Below, piece after piece: positions 18,926-28,000 of a DNA stretch of 64,000 nucleotides. Within the stretch, counting starts at the first letter, position 1, and each line of letters begins with the position of its first letter. Under the pieces are notes generated by a model. The model saw only the letters and a list, made by a program, of their open reading frames with translations, had not been told where the DNA came from and did not search any database. The translations under genes were made by a program, and so were the position numbers. Source of the stretch: Leptospira biflexa serovar Patoc strain 'Patoc 1 (Paris)' (GTDB taxonomy: Bacteria > Spirochaetota > Leptospiria > Leptospirales > Leptospiraceae); contig NC_010602.1 of NCBI RefSeq assembly GCF_000017685.1, positions 2,622,501 through 2,686,500 on the forward strand, given 5' to 3'.

Positions 18926-19992
18926 TTTTCGCCTTTGAGTCTGTCTGTGGGACTTACGATATCGGTGACACGAACACCAAAGTTTTCATCGATGACCACA
19001 ACCTCACCCTTTGCAATGAGTTTGCCATTCACAAGTAAATCAACAGGTTCACCGGCTAATTTATCGAGCTCAATGATGGAACCTTCCCCCAAACCCAAAA
19101 TATCTTTGATGTACATTTTGGTTCGCCCAAGCTCCACTGTCAGAGCCATTTGTACGTCCATCAGTAGATTGAGATTGGTTTGGCCAGGCCCTCCGCCAGC
19201 AGTGGCTAAAGAAGGGAAATTCACACCTTTGATTCCAACAGAACCCTGTCCTCCACCCATGCCCATGTTAGGCTGCATGTTGACATTCATTCCGCCGGAT
19301 TGTTGTTGGGGTTTTTGACCTCCGCCCTTTTGGATATCTAGGATGGAGTTTGCCATGGATAATGCAATTACATAGTATACTTTAAAGGATCCGACTCCAT
19401 CAATATTCAAACTGAGGGAAGTTTTCACCAAACTACTGTCATCTGGAAGTTGCAAGTCACGACCAGAATTGACAAGTGCAATCTCTGGTGGATTCCCAGA
19501 CATCGTTCCGCCGAGTTTCATACCAATTTGAGCAGTGACTGTTCCAAGGATAGGTGCTAATGAATCTTTTAGTGTTTGTAATTGAGCGTTGTCGAGTTGG
19601 CCTGGAGGAGTCATCCCCCCCATCATCACACCTGCAATTTTTGCAGCATTTTCTTGGGCCATCACAAGGCAAACTCGCCCCGCCAAACTACCGCTAATTG
19701 TTGAAAACAAACTAACCGATTTTGAGCCTAATTCTTTTTGGATGTCAGCGGAAGAGCTCGATTCCGTGGCAGGGTTCATAAAACGAGTGTTTTTTGCCAA
19801 GATCGTGCCAAGTGTGTTCCCCGCCACCTGGAATGCAGAGCCGATCACATCTGAAATAATGTCGCGGTCAATCGGAGATAGGTTGTCCGATGACGAGCTG
19901 GATGCGCCACTTAAGGAAGAGAGGTCGAATGTATCATCCGCGCCTTGTAGTAATGCGTCTATCTCGTCTTGTGAGAGTGAACCTTCACCCAT
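18922..19992 (-). CDS. fliY: Flagellar switch protein FliY (FliN-family)
   Basis: 356 aa. The N-terminus MGEGSLSQDEIDALLQG carries the FliM/FliY motif (SQDEIDALL) that binds phospho-CheY. A CheC-like middle domain spans about residues 40-210. A Gly/Gln/Met-rich linker follows, then a C-terminal SpoA/FliN domain (MDVQMALTVELGRTKMYIKDILGLGEGSIIELDKLAGEPVDLLVNGKLIAKGEVVVIDENFGVRV). In the two CheC-like active-site helices the usual Glu is not visible (VIGSAFQVAGN and DSLAPILGT), so CheY-P phosphatase activity may be lost. It heads the fliYOPQR-flhBA series. Confidence 0.92.
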   Translation of the reverse strand: MGEGSLSQDEIDALLQGADDTFDLSSLSGASSSSSDNLSPIDRDIISDVIGSAFQVAGNTLGTILAKNTRFMNPATESSSSADIQKELGSKSVSLFSTISGSLAGRVCLVMAQENAAKIAGVMMGGMTPPGQLDNAQLQTLKDSLAPILGTVTAQIGMKLGGTMSGNPPEIALVNSGRDLQLPDDSSLVKTSLSLNIDGVGSFKVYYVIALSMANSILDIQKGGGQKPQQQSGGMNVNMQPNMGMGGGQGSVGIKGVNFPSLATAGGGPGQTNLNLLMDVQMALTVELGRTKMYIKDILGLGEGSIIELDKLAGEPVDLLVNGKLIAKGEVVVIDENFGVRVTDIVSPTDRLKGEK

Positions 19993-20042
19993 GCCCTTTT
20001 ATCTCCGGAAAAACTTAGGATAATGAGACATAATACGAATGA

Positions 20043-20076
20043 TTTTGTCACTCAGTTTTTTTCTGAATTGACAAAA
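20043..20076. other. Hairpin between the DUF971 gene and fliY
   Basis: TTTTGTCA (20043-20050) and TGACAAAA (20069-20076) are a perfect 8 bp inverted repeat, extended inside by TCAG/CTGA around an A7/T7 loop. It begins 12 nt beyond the stop of the DUF971 gene and about 50 nt before the fliY start. It could terminate the upstream unit or be an operator for the flagellar operon. No U-tract follows on the minus strand. Confidence 0.45.
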
Positions 20077-20088
20077 AGTAACCAAACC

Positions 20089-20412
20089 CTAGTCAAAGGC
20101 GCTGGAATTTCCCATCGCGTAAGCCCTTAGGTGGTCGTAGGAATAAATTCCCGTGTTGTGGTAGTCGCTCCAAACGATCGAAATGGCATAACGGCCAACT
20201 TTGGTCCATGAAATGAGTTTGATGGACTCAATGTGACCTGTCGCCTGCCCTACTTTTCCCCCATGCCCACCCCGACAAGTGGCGCAGGGGCATTTTTTCC
20301 GTAGGTCGAGTAACGAATATTTGCTACCATGCCCATCCTTCCACTCGATGTAGAGATACTCATCATCAAAGGAAATTTCTTTCGGAAAGGTGGCAAGTTG
20401 AGAATTCATCAT
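20089..20412 (-). CDS. DUF971 (gamma-butyrobetaine hydroxylase-like N-terminal) protein
   Basis: 107 aa, typical for stand-alone DUF971 proteins. The motif LYIEWKDGHGSKYSLLDLRKKCPCATCRGG with its CPCATC cysteines is the family signature, related to the N-terminal domain of gamma-butyrobetaine hydroxylase and seen near Fe-S assembly genes in some bacteria. The function is not established. The stop of the upstream fusion gene is 1 nt before the ATG-ATG start. Confidence 0.85.
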   Translation of the reverse strand: MMNSQLATFPKEISFDDEYLYIEWKDGHGSKYSLLDLRKKCPCATCRGGHGGKVGQATGHIESIKLISWTKVGRYAISIVWSDYHNTGIYSYDHLRAYAMGNSSAFD

Positions 20413-20413
20413 C

Positions 20414-22660
20414 TTAAAATTTGACCGGTAAACTTGTCTTTTTGGATTTAAAATGTCCTACCGTTGTCCCGTATTGGATTTTATCTCCGAGTTGGATGTT
20501 TGTCAAATCGATTGTGCCATTTTCAAAGACAAGGATGACAGTGGAGCCCATTTCAAAACGGCCCATTTCTGAACCCTTCTCAATCATGATCGAAACATCT
20601 TTATAGTGATGTTCTTTGGCAAAACGGATCCAGTTGTTTGTGACAATTTTATTGTCATACGTCACTCGGATTTTTCCTACATTGGAAGCCCCCACTTTGA
20701 TCACGGCAATTTTACCATATTCTGTTTGTAAGAAGGTGATAAGCCTTTCGTTTTTTGGAAAGAGCCCCCGGATATTGAGTACGGCCAAATCGTTTACAGG
20801 AAACAATTTTCCTGGTTCATAATAATAACCTAAAATTTGACCTGCAAATGGACTGTGAATACGGTGGTAGTCTTGGGGCGAAAGGTAAAAGGTAATGTAT
20901 TTTCCGTTAGTAAAATGAGGGTAAAATTTCTCAGAACCTAACAATTCTTTTACGGAATAGTCAATTCCTTTTGCTTGGATGATGGTCGACTGGTTGATGT
21001 TTCCAAAACTTGTGATTTTGGAATCCGTAGGAGACACCACTGCATTCGGAGCAGAGTCAATGATCCGCGCTTCTGCCCGGAGTGCTCTTGTGAAAAACTG
21101 ATTGAGGGAAGCATATTCTTTGATTTCCAATTCCGCTTCACTCAAATTGATTTTGTATGCCTTTGCAAAAGCCTTTAAAATAGGGATCATCATAAATCTT
21201 GGTAACTTCATTGTAGAAAAGTAACCGAAAATTTTAGAGATCAAGTTTTTAGGAAGTAAGGTCAAAAAGAGTAAATAAATATCTTTAAAAATTTCATACC
21301 TTGCCCCAGACTCGGAGAGGTATTTTTTTAATTCAAAATTAGCGGATTTTCCGAGTAACATTAAGGAAACAAGGAGGGGCACGCTCGTAATGACAGCTGC
21401 CACATAACCCCAATGCATCACAAAGGATAAAACTTCGATTCCATATTTTACATATAAATAGGAAAAACCAAGCGTAGATCCGATGAATAACATTCTAAAA
21501 AAATTGGCAAACTTCTCACCAAACACATAAAATGCGTTTTGTTCACCACTATAAAACCAACCAGCAAGACTAAGGATCCCAAAACATAGAAACGATACAA
21601 CAAAAAGGATCACAGAAATGGAATCCTTTTGCTCCAAAATCCGACCAGGGAAAGTTATGATGGTATCCAAATTAACGGCCCCATAGGAATACAATACATA
21701 TCCCACCAAGGTTGCCATGATAAATCCCTCAAAAAAAGATGCGAGCATACTCACTAATCCTTGTTTTGCGGCGTAATCAGTTCTCACAACTCCTGCTATC
21801 CCTGAAGACTTTCCTACTGCGGTTTCTGTAGACAAAAAGAATGTACTGAGCGAAACCGAAAGTCCACGGAGGATCCCAAAAGCTCCACCACCTTGCAATG
21901 CTTTGATGGAAAACGCTTCTTTTGTGACATCAGACAAAAATCCAAAAAAGGAAATCATACCATTCGAAAAAAGAGAAACGTAACCAAATATAAAAAGAAT
22001 AATCCCAATAGGGGCAAGGATACTCGCAGCCCTACCCACTCGCCTAACGCCGCCCACAACAATGAATAATAATATGACAGAAAGGGAGATCGGACCAGAC
22101 AAACCCGATAAACTCAGTCCTTCTTTTGTCAAATATGTGAGTCCAACAAATGGAAAAATCCCACCAAATACCAAAACGGTGACAAGACTGGCCAATGAAA
22201 AGGCAACGGCGAGCCATTTTGCCCGTAAGGCCTTTTCGATAAAATACATGGGCCCCGAAAGGTAACGCCCGCTAGGGAGTTGGTTACGGAATTTTACCGC
22301 AAGCGTTGACGAAACAAACCGAATTGGCATCACAAGTAAGCTCATCACCCAAATCCAAAAAAGAACACCAATCCCACCATAGGCGATTGCGAGGGCGGTT
22401 CCAATGACGGATCCAGCAAGTAAGGAAGATCCGATCCCCGCAAAAAAAGCTTGGGAATGGACCAGTTGCCCTTTGGACCCTTTAAAATCCATATTCCCTG
22501 TGAGGATTTTCAAGGAAAGAAAGAGGAAGCGAATCTGCGGAAATCCCAACCGAAAGCTTAAGTAAACTGAGGCAATCAGGATGAGGTAAAAATAAGGACT
22601 TAGGATGTCAGATCCTAAAATGAGATTAAACTGAGATCCGTTTTGAAAGAGTGTTTCCAT
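20414..22660 (-). CDS. Fusion of an AGCS-type symporter-like membrane domain with phosphatidylserine decarboxylase
   Basis: 748 aa in one uninterrupted frame, with GAGGAAG before the ATG. Residues about 20-435 are polytopic and resemble sodium:alanine symporters ([56 protein letters not shown]). The usual GTGNIAG signature is replaced by GSSLLAG. Residues about 465-748 are a full-length phosphatidylserine decarboxylase: [28 protein letters not shown] (Asp546), [13 protein letters not shown] (His602) and the MGST cleavage/pyruvoyl motif (Ser706). PSD makes phosphatidylethanolamine from phosphatidylserine at the membrane. The pyruvoyl set looks active; transport activity is doubtful. The junction lies near 440-465. 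Confidence 0.88.
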   Translation of the reverse strand: METLFQNGSQFNLILGSDILSPYFYLILIASVYLSFRLGFPQIRFLFLSLKILTGNMDFKGSKGQLVHSQAFFAGIGSSLLAGSVIGTALAIAYGGIGVLFWIWVMSLLVMPIRFVSSTLAVKFRNQLPSGRYLSGPMYFIEKALRAKWLAVAFSLASLVTVLVFGGIFPFVGLTYLTKEGLSLSGLSGPISLSVILLFIVVGGVRRVGRAASILAPIGIILFIFGYVSLFSNGMISFFGFLSDVTKEAFSIKALQGGGAFGILRGLSVSLSTFFLSTETAVGKSSGIAGVVRTDYAAKQGLVSMLASFFEGFIMATLVGYVLYSYGAVNLDTIITFPGRILEQKDSISVILFVVSFLCFGILSLAGWFYSGEQNAFYVFGEKFANFFRMLFIGSTLGFSYLYVKYGIEVLSFVMHWGYVAAVITSVPLLVSLMLLGKSANFELKKYLSESGARYEIFKDIYLLFLTLLPKNLISKIFGYFSTMKLPRFMMIPILKAFAKAYKINLSEAELEIKEYASLNQFFTRALRAEARIIDSAPNAVVSPTDSKITSFGNINQSTIIQAKGIDYSVKELLGSEKFYPHFTNGKYITFYLSPQDYHRIHSPFAGQILGYYYEPGKLFPVNDLAVLNIRGLFPKNERLITFLQTEYGKIAVIKVGASNVGKIRVTYDNKIVTNNWIRFAKEHHYKDVSIMIEKGSEMGRFEMGSTVILVFENGTIDLTNIQLGDKIQYGTTVGHFKSKKTSLPVKF

Positions 22661-22695
22661 ATTGGTTCTTCCTCACGAAATTGGATGAAATTGTT

Positions 22696-23520
22696 ATGTC
22701 AAGATGTATTGTAATCCTTTCGTTTCTCGTTTTTTTGATTTTGTTTCTTCCGAACAAGGATCTCTTTGCGGAGTCTTCTGGAATCGAAGTGGGAATGCGA
22801 TATGGAGTTGGAGAAAGAGTTCCTGGTCGGTTTGATGGTGACCTCAAACAATTCACCTCTACTTTCAATCCTATTATTTTTTCCGATGTAAACCTAAAAG
22901 GTGGGAAAACAACATATCTCTATGAGGGATTTTTACGGTTCCTACTAGATTCTCGAAATCGTGTGGGTTTTTTTGTCGGAAGGAATGATTGGCAGATTCT
23001 ACAACTAACTGAAGTTACAAGCGACTTATATTATACAAAACTTAATTCAGAAATATATTCCTATCACGTGATGGGAATGTATCATTTTTCAATGCCAATC
23101 TGGAAAAATTGGGAATGGGAAAGTGGCCTGGGAATGGGCTTTACATCTGCAGATTGGAATGTGCGAGGGTATTCCATAGGAGAGCCTCTTCCTGATACAC
23201 AATATTTCAATCAAAAAGGTAGGCTTCGTGGGAGTGGACTTGTGTATCGTGCGGAAACTGCCATCAATCATAGGTTATACGAAAATACTTTTTTCCAAAT
23301 TGGTATTGGTTACCACCACATTGCAATCGATAAATTCAGCGGGAATTATAACGGCGAAACATCAAGTTTTTATATTCGTGCCGATGGCCAAGTTGGTGTG
23401 ATCGATGATACAAGAATCATCGATGCAACAGTGAGCACTGCACAATCGTTTCGAAGGTTGGATATGAATTCAGGTGCATGGATTTTGTATTTTTCAGCCT
23501 TCCAAAGGTTTTTAGATTGA
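22696..23520 (+). CDS. Probable outer-membrane beta-barrel protein
   Basis: 274 aa from the ATG at 22696; the longer frame from 22651 would overlap the divergent fusion gene and place residues before the signal. The signal is MSRCIVILSFLVFLILFLPNKDLFAES. The mature part has alternating polar/hydrophobic stretches rich in Gly, Tyr and Phe (GIEVGMRYGVGERVPGRF, HVMGMYHFSMPIW, WEWESGLGMGF) and ends in an aromatic residue-rich strand (WILYFSAFQRFLD). This fits an 8-10 strand barrel. No specific family is recognised. Confidence 0.72.
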   Translation: MSRCIVILSFLVFLILFLPNKDLFAESSGIEVGMRYGVGERVPGRFDGDLKQFTSTFNPIIFSDVNLKGGKTTYLYEGFLRFLLDSRNRVGFFVGRNDWQILQLTEVTSDLYYTKLNSEIYSYHVMGMYHFSMPIWKNWEWESGLGMGFTSADWNVRGYSIGEPLPDTQYFNQKGRLRGSGLVYRAETAINHRLYENTFFQIGIGYHHIAIDKFSGNYNGETSSFYIRADGQVGVIDDTRIIDATVSTAQSFRRLDMNSGAWILYFSAFQRFLD

Positions 23521-23558
23521 CGATCCAAAAGATTGGATGAAATTCTTTAGGAAATTAC

Positions 23559-23798
23559 ATGAAATCCTCAAAAATCATTACCATCGGTATCAAAGAATTG
23601 GCCCACCAAAAGGTCATCCTAGCTGCTTGGTATAACTTTCTAAAAGAAAACTTCGATGCAAAAAAAGTTTCTGCTGAAGAGTTTACCTTGTTCTTGCAAG
23701 CTCATGTTATGTATGATTTAGATAAGGACCAAATTGAATTGATGTTATCTGGATCAGAAACCCTACTCGAAGAATTTAAAAAGTCAATTTTTGGATGA
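23559..23798 (+). CDS. Small hypothetical protein
   Basis: 79 aa, soluble and mostly helical, not recognised. Its TGA stop overlaps the ATG of the next gene (ATGA), and the three genes from here to 24571 abut, so it looks like the first gene of an operon with an ArsC-like and an SRPBCC protein. A real product is supported by this tight packing. Confidence 0.65.
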   Translation: MKSSKIITIGIKELAHQKVILAAWYNFLKENFDAKKVSAEEFTLFLQAHVMYDLDKDQIELMLSGSETLLEEFKKSIFG

Positions 23799-24142
23799 AT
23801 CTCCAGATCTTCGGAACAAAAAAATGTAAGGATTCTAAAAAGGCCCAACTTTTTTTCCAAGAACGACGTATACCATTCCAATTCATCAACCTGCAAGAGA
23901 AGGAGATGAGCAAAGGGGAGCTCAGATCGATTCTTGGTAGTGTCAAACTGGATGACCTCATTGACACAGAATCAAAAGTTTACGAAGATAAAAATCTAAA
24001 GTATATGTTATATGATAAAGAAGAGGCACTACTAACAAACCCTCTCCTGTTTAAAACTCCCATTGTCAGAGACGGTAAAAGGGCCACAATCGGCTTTGTT
24101 CCTGAAATTTGGAAACAGTGGATCAATGATTCCAAAAAATAA
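23795..24142 (+). CDS. ArsC/Spx-family thioredoxin-fold protein
   Basis: 115 aa, the family length. The N-terminus LQIFGTKKCKDSKKAQLFFQERRIPFQFINLQ has the ArsC/Spx thioredoxin-like start with a C-x-x-S motif (Cys10). LLFKTPIVRDGKRATIGF matches the family's cis-Pro region (the L-x-x-P-I-V-R segment). It lacks the second Cys expected for a CxxC redox pair. It resembles the YffB/ArsC-like group more than true arsenate reductase, and no arsenic resistance genes are nearby. It overlaps the preceding gene by 4 nt. Confidence 0.82.
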   Translation: MNLQIFGTKKCKDSKKAQLFFQERRIPFQFINLQEKEMSKGELRSILGSVKLDDLIDTESKVYEDKNLKYMLYDKEEALLTNPLLFKTPIVRDGKRATIGFVPEIWKQWINDSKK

Positions 24143-24571
24143 ATGATCGAAACCAAAGTTGAAACGTTAATTCACAAACCCATCACTGAAGTTTTTTCCT
24201 ATGTTCGAAATATGTTGAATCAAACTTCCTATAACAAAAGCATTCATTCGGTAGAAGCTATCAACCCAGAAGCAACTGAATATAAAATCAAAATTGATTT
24301 AGGAATCTTCCATTTAAATGAAATTTATAAAATCGATGAAGTGAAAGAAAACAAACTGATCATTGCAAGTTGTACTGCCAATGGAATGAAGTTTACTGAT
24401 AGATATGAATTTATAGAAGATGGAAACCATTGCCATTTGGTCATTTCCGACAAAATGGAACTCAATGGCCTTTTCAAACTGAGTGAAGGCCTTGTCAAAA
24501 TGAATCTCAAATCACAAATGAACGAAAATCTTCAGTCTTTGAAAAAAAATATAGAATCAATCTCTTTATAA
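24143..24571 (+). CDS. SRPBCC (START-like) ligand-binding protein
   Basis: 142 aa. ATG follows the previous stop with no gap. The pattern VETLIHKPITEVFSYVRNMLNQTSYN, then EYKIKIDLGIFHLNEIYKIDEV, then the long C-terminal helix (GLVKMNLKSQMNENLQSLKKNI) is typical of polyketide cyclase/SRPBCC proteins that bind hydrophobic ligands. The ligand is unknown. It is the last gene of its operon and ends 4 nt before lpxD on the other strand. Confidence 0.78.
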   Translation: MIETKVETLIHKPITEVFSYVRNMLNQTSYNKSIHSVEAINPEATEYKIKIDLGIFHLNEIYKIDEVKENKLIIASCTANGMKFTDRYEFIEDGNHCHLVISDKMELNGLFKLSEGLVKMNLKSQMNENLQSLKKNIESISL

Positions 24572-24575
24572 TGAT

Positions 24576-25595
24576 TTAATTCTCTTTGTTTTTTCGTTTT
24601 GTGTGTTCCTTTGCAATTTCAGGTAACATTGGCAAGGAAGTGTGAATGCGATGCATCTCGAGTGCTGGCCTTGCGGGAATTCCAAAATATGCTGTTTTTT
24701 CTTTTGAATCTTCCGTTAGACCAGAAAGTCCCAATAGAATTGATCCTTTTTTCATCGTTAGGTGTTCTGCGACTGCGGATTGACCCGCCAAAAAACAACC
24801 ATCTTCAATTGTGACAGAACCTGCAAGCACTGTGGCTCCAGCAATGTACACATAGTTCCCCACTCTACAATTATGACCAACATGTACGTGATCATCAAAT
24901 TTTGTAAAATTTCCGATGGTTGTCGATTCTAAAGCCGCTCTATCTACCGTACAATGTGCGCCCATCTCGACATCATCTCCAATCACGACATTGCCAATTT
25001 GAGGGACTTTGTATCGTATTCCGCCATAATCATAAAAACCAAATCCATCGGCACCGATGACTGTGTTAGCGTGGATTAAATTTCTTTTCCCGATTTTGCA
25101 ATTATAGTAGACCACAACACCAGATTTAATCTCAGTATCATTTCCTACTTCCACGTTCGATTCAATGACAACATTTGGGTGTAAAACCACATGATCACCG
25201 ATCACAACATTTTCTTGGATCACGACAAAGTCCATAATGGTAACATTTTTACCGATCTTTGCTGAAGGATGGATACTTGCTTTTTGTGAAATAGAAGGTA
25301 AATGGTTTGGTTTTCTTTCGAAAAATGAAATCACTTGGATGAATTTCACTTTCGAACCTTCTTCAGGAATGATGATGGCATTTGGAAACGAAGAGGCAAG
25401 AGAATCAATCGTTAGCGCAATTTTAACATCAGCTGCTTTTTTATGTTTATTTAAATATTTTTTAGATGCCACATAATAGATGCTATTCGGATCAACAGAT
25501 GAGTGGTGTTCTAAATCTTTGATTCCATTTACTTCCAAATCACCGTTCCCAGTGAAATTTGCTTCCAATCGTTCAGCTAACTCTCTTAGTTTCAT
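24576..25595 (-). CDS. lpxD: UDP-3-O-acylglucosamine N-acyltransferase LpxD
   Basis: 339 aa, usual length. An N-terminal uridine-binding domain (LRELAERLEANFTGNGDLEVNGIKDL) is followed by a left-handed beta-helix of hexapeptide repeats (IGKNVTIMDFVVIQENVVIGDHVV and so on). The active-site His is in FDDHVHVGHNCRVG, and the C-terminus has AYFGIPARPALEMHRI. It adds the second 3-hydroxyacyl chain to UDP-GlcN in lipid A synthesis. It stands alone here, without lpxA/lpxB/fabZ. In Leptospira the acyl links may be amides at both positions, which the sequence cannot show. Confidence 0.94.
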   Translation of the reverse strand: MKLRELAERLEANFTGNGDLEVNGIKDLEHHSSVDPNSIYYVASKKYLNKHKKAADVKIALTIDSLASSFPNAIIIPEEGSKVKFIQVISFFERKPNHLPSISQKASIHPSAKIGKNVTIMDFVVIQENVVIGDHVVLHPNVVIESNVEVGNDTEIKSGVVVYYNCKIGKRNLIHANTVIGADGFGFYDYGGIRYKVPQIGNVVIGDDVEMGAHCTVDRAALESTTIGNFTKFDDHVHVGHNCRVGNYVYIAGATVLAGSVTIEDGCFLAGQSAVAEHLTMKKGSILLGLSGLTEDSKEKTAYFGIPARPALEMHRIHTSLPMLPEIAKEHTKRKNKEN

Positions 25596-25696
25596 TTTAA
25601 GACCTTAAGTGAGAAAATAATGGTAAGGGACATATTTCAATCATAATTTTCAAAGCCTCCCTTCTGAAAATTTGAAAACATACCGAAGATTAAAAT

Positions 25697-26176
25697 ATGT
25701 CACGATTCCAGTGGAACAAAGCACTCTTCTTCATTTTTTTAACTTACACTGTTCAATATTTTCTGAGACCAAACTTCGATTTGTTGGCAGAAGAAGGAGT
25801 GATTTTTGAAAATCCATATCAAAAAACTGAAAAACAAACAGACGTTACTTCGTTTACAATTTATTTTGCAAAAAAATCGAATTTAATACCCAAACCTGAC
25901 TTAGTCCGCTTACAAACGGTAGCCGATTTTCTGAATCGAAACCGAAACTATGAAATTCATATTGATGCTCATGCTGTGGAGGGAAAAAATAACGAAGAAA
26001 ATATAATGATCAGCGAAAAACGATCTTTAGAGGTAGAACGTTTTTTATTGATCCACTTTGTGGAACCGAATCAAATCAGGCGTTTGTTCTATGGAAATAC
26101 TAAATCTCCGAACCAAACAAAGGAACACGAAGCATTGAATCGGCGAGTTGAGATCCAATTACATCCAATGAATTAA
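25697..26176 (+). CDS. OmpA-like domain protein
   Basis: 159 aa with one N-terminal hydrophobic segment (about residues 8-22). The later part follows the OmpA C-terminal pattern: TSFTIYFAKKSNLIPKPDLVRLQTVADFLNRNRNYEIHIDAHAVEG, then ISEKRSLEVERFLL, then NRRVEIQL. The usual Asp and Arg that bind peptidoglycan appear as DAHA and NRRV. It is shorter than most OmpA proteins, with no barrel domain. It is divergent from lpxD and overlaps the next gene's 3' end by 4 nt. Confidence 0.75.
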   Translation: MSRFQWNKALFFIFLTYTVQYFLRPNFDLLAEEGVIFENPYQKTEKQTDVTSFTIYFAKKSNLIPKPDLVRLQTVADFLNRNRNYEIHIDAHAVEGKNNEENIMISEKRSLEVERFLLIHFVEPNQIRRLFYGNTKSPNQTKEHEALNRRVEIQLHPMN

Positions 26177-26769
26177 TGATTTTGTTTCCATTCCTTCCAA
26201 TCTTCAACCGTGTCAATGTCATTTAATTCTTCTAATAATGTAAAGGTAAGGTTTTGATCTTGTATCCTTTTTATGGTCAAAGGTAAAACAGATTCCGTAC
26301 TCCAAGGAATTTCTAAAAAAACATTCGGAAAAAATTCTTTCATCCCAAGTAAATAATACCCGCCGTCTTTTGCGGGTCCGATGACAAAATCTGATTTCTC
26401 TAATTCTTTGTATGCCTTCTCAAATGTTGCTACCGTGAGATAAGGACAGTCAGTACCGATGATGAGAGTTTGACATGGTTTCGGATCGAGTTCATTTTGA
26501 AATGCTTTCCCCATTTTTTCTCCCAGATCTCCCCTTGATTGAAGACTATGTAGGAAGCCATTTTTAAAAAAGTGATTTGGTATACTTGGAATTTCATCCC
26601 AATATACGATTTTTTGCACATCCAAAGTTTCAGTGATGGCATTTGTAAAAGTTAATAATTCTTGGTATACATCCAATGCTCTTTCATCACCGATGGAATT
26701 AGCCAATCGTGTTTTAACTTTGCCAAGGAATGGCCGTTTTGCGAAGATAATTAATTTCTTTAATTCCAT
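26173..26769 (-). CDS. DUF2064/TIGR04282-type nucleotidyl/glycosyl transferase-like protein
   Basis: 198 aa from the ATG at 26769; an in-frame TTG at 26784 is also possible. The family signature is present: LIIFAKRPFLGKVKTRLA at the N-terminus, QTLIIGTDCPYL, and SDFVIGPAKDGGYYLLGM. These are CofC-like GT-A folds (TIGR04282), often found beside a GT2 enzyme and a rhodanese or radical-SAM gene. The substrate is unknown. It overlaps the 3' end of the upstream GT-C gene by 56 nt, so it belongs to the operon that starts at 30925. Confidence 0.85.
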   Translation of the reverse strand: MELKKLIIFAKRPFLGKVKTRLANSIGDERALDVYQELLTFTNAITETLDVQKIVYWDEIPSIPNHFFKNGFLHSLQSRGDLGEKMGKAFQNELDPKPCQTLIIGTDCPYLTVATFEKAYKELEKSDFVIGPAKDGGYYLLGMKEFFPNVFLEIPWSTESVLPLTIKRIQDQNLTFTLLEELNDIDTVEDWKEWKQNH

Positions 26770-27985
26770 AGATACCAAAACCAATTAAGGATAAAATCCA
26801 ATACAAATAAAAATACAACTCAGAAACATAAATGAGATAAGACAAAAAGGCAAGAATGATCACTAAAGTTTGTAATATCGGATTGATACGACAAATCATT
26901 CCCAAAATTACAAATAAAATCCAATACCAAGAATGGATCACAGGTGAAAACAGAAGGAAGATAGTGTATAAAAGGAACAATCTTCTTTCTATCGGAAGAG
27001 ACAAAAACTTTTCATTCAAAAATAAATTAATCAATAAAAATGCAAAAGTACTTAACGATAAAATTCCAGACAAATATGAATATCCGAAAGAATGTAAAGT
27101 TATATAAAAAATAGGTTCGAGAATCCCTGCAAAACGAAAGGAATGAAAGAATAAACCAATCCCCCGGCTCCCTTGCGACTCTAAATTGCTGAAAACTGTT
27201 ATTTTCCAAACAACAAGCGATAATAGAATTCCGAATGCTCCATACAATATTTTTTTTCTTTGGTGTGAAAAACCTAATAAAAATAAAACAGTGTTGATCT
27301 TGAATTGTGTAAGAATGATCATCGCCAACTCACGTATCCATAGATGGTTGGTTTGAACGAAAACCAGTAACCAAGGCACAAACAAAATTTCAGGGTGCAT
27401 CTGAGATACCCCTTCAATGATAACAAGTGGATTGGCAAAATAGATCCAATAAAAATGAAATGATTCCTTTGGATAAAATCTGCGAATCAAATTTAAATTC
27501 AAAAAATCGAATAACAAAAAAATAATTTGGATTCCTAAAAACTGAGTTTGTAAGAGAGAATTTAATACAAAACCAATCAGAAAGATCGAAAGAAGTAACA
27601 GTGGATATACGGAAAAATAATTTGGGCTGTTCATATTTGTAAGTAATTCCTTCATATCCCCAAAAGGCATTTGGTTTGCGACAATCCAGGCGGAAGGTGT
27701 TTGCACATAAGGAGAAAATCCATTGAACAATAATTTCGCATCAAAAAGATAACGATAAATATCATCACTCAGGTTTGGATGGGAACCTAAAACAAAACAA
27801 CGTAAGATTACAGAATAACATAAAAACATCCAAAACCGATTTTCAAACACATACAATTTTGTTTGTAAAAAAAAGAAATAGAGTCCAAGTGAAAATGTGG
27901 ATGAAAGAATGGAAATGGTATCGCTACGATCGATTCCATTCGCAACAAAAAACAGAAGTAATGGGTAGATCAAAAAAAGGAACAT
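26714..27985 (-). CDS. Polytopic GT-C-type glycosyltransferase-like membrane protein
   Basis: 423 aa with about ten or more hydrophobic segments. The first large loop contains GSHPNLSDDIYRYLFDAKLLFNGFSPY, the pattern seen in polyprenol-phosphate-mannose-dependent mannosyltransferases (acidic DD pair followed by YRY and NG-x-x-PY). Such enzymes transfer a sugar from a polyprenyl phosphate on the outer face of the inner membrane. The next gene upstream encodes a DPM-like synthase that could supply that donor. Specific acceptor unknown. Confidence 0.78.
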   Translation of the reverse strand: MFLFLIYPLLLFFVANGIDRSDTISILSSTFSLGLYFFFLQTKLYVFENRFWMFLCYSVILRCFVLGSHPNLSDDIYRYLFDAKLLFNGFSPYVQTPSAWIVANQMPFGDMKELLTNMNSPNYFSVYPLLLLSIFLIGFVLNSLLQTQFLGIQIIFLLFDFLNLNLIRRFYPKESFHFYWIYFANPLVIIEGVSQMHPEILFVPWLLVFVQTNHLWIRELAMIILTQFKINTVLFLLGFSHQRKKILYGAFGILLSLVVWKITVFSNLESQGSRGIGLFFHSFRFAGILEPIFYITLHSFGYSYLSGILSLSTFAFLLINLFLNEKFLSLPIERRLFLLYTIFLLFSPVIHSWYWILFVILGMICRINPILQTLVIILAFLSYLIYVSELYFYLYWILSLIGFGIYGIKEINYLRKTAIPWQS

Positions 27986-28000
27986 TCTCTCTCTAAAATT

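Noticed and set aside
23795..24142. Arsenate reductase (arsenic resistance)
   Set aside because: Only the ArsC/Spx fold is seen; no ars operon genes are present and the active-site pattern is C-x-x-S.
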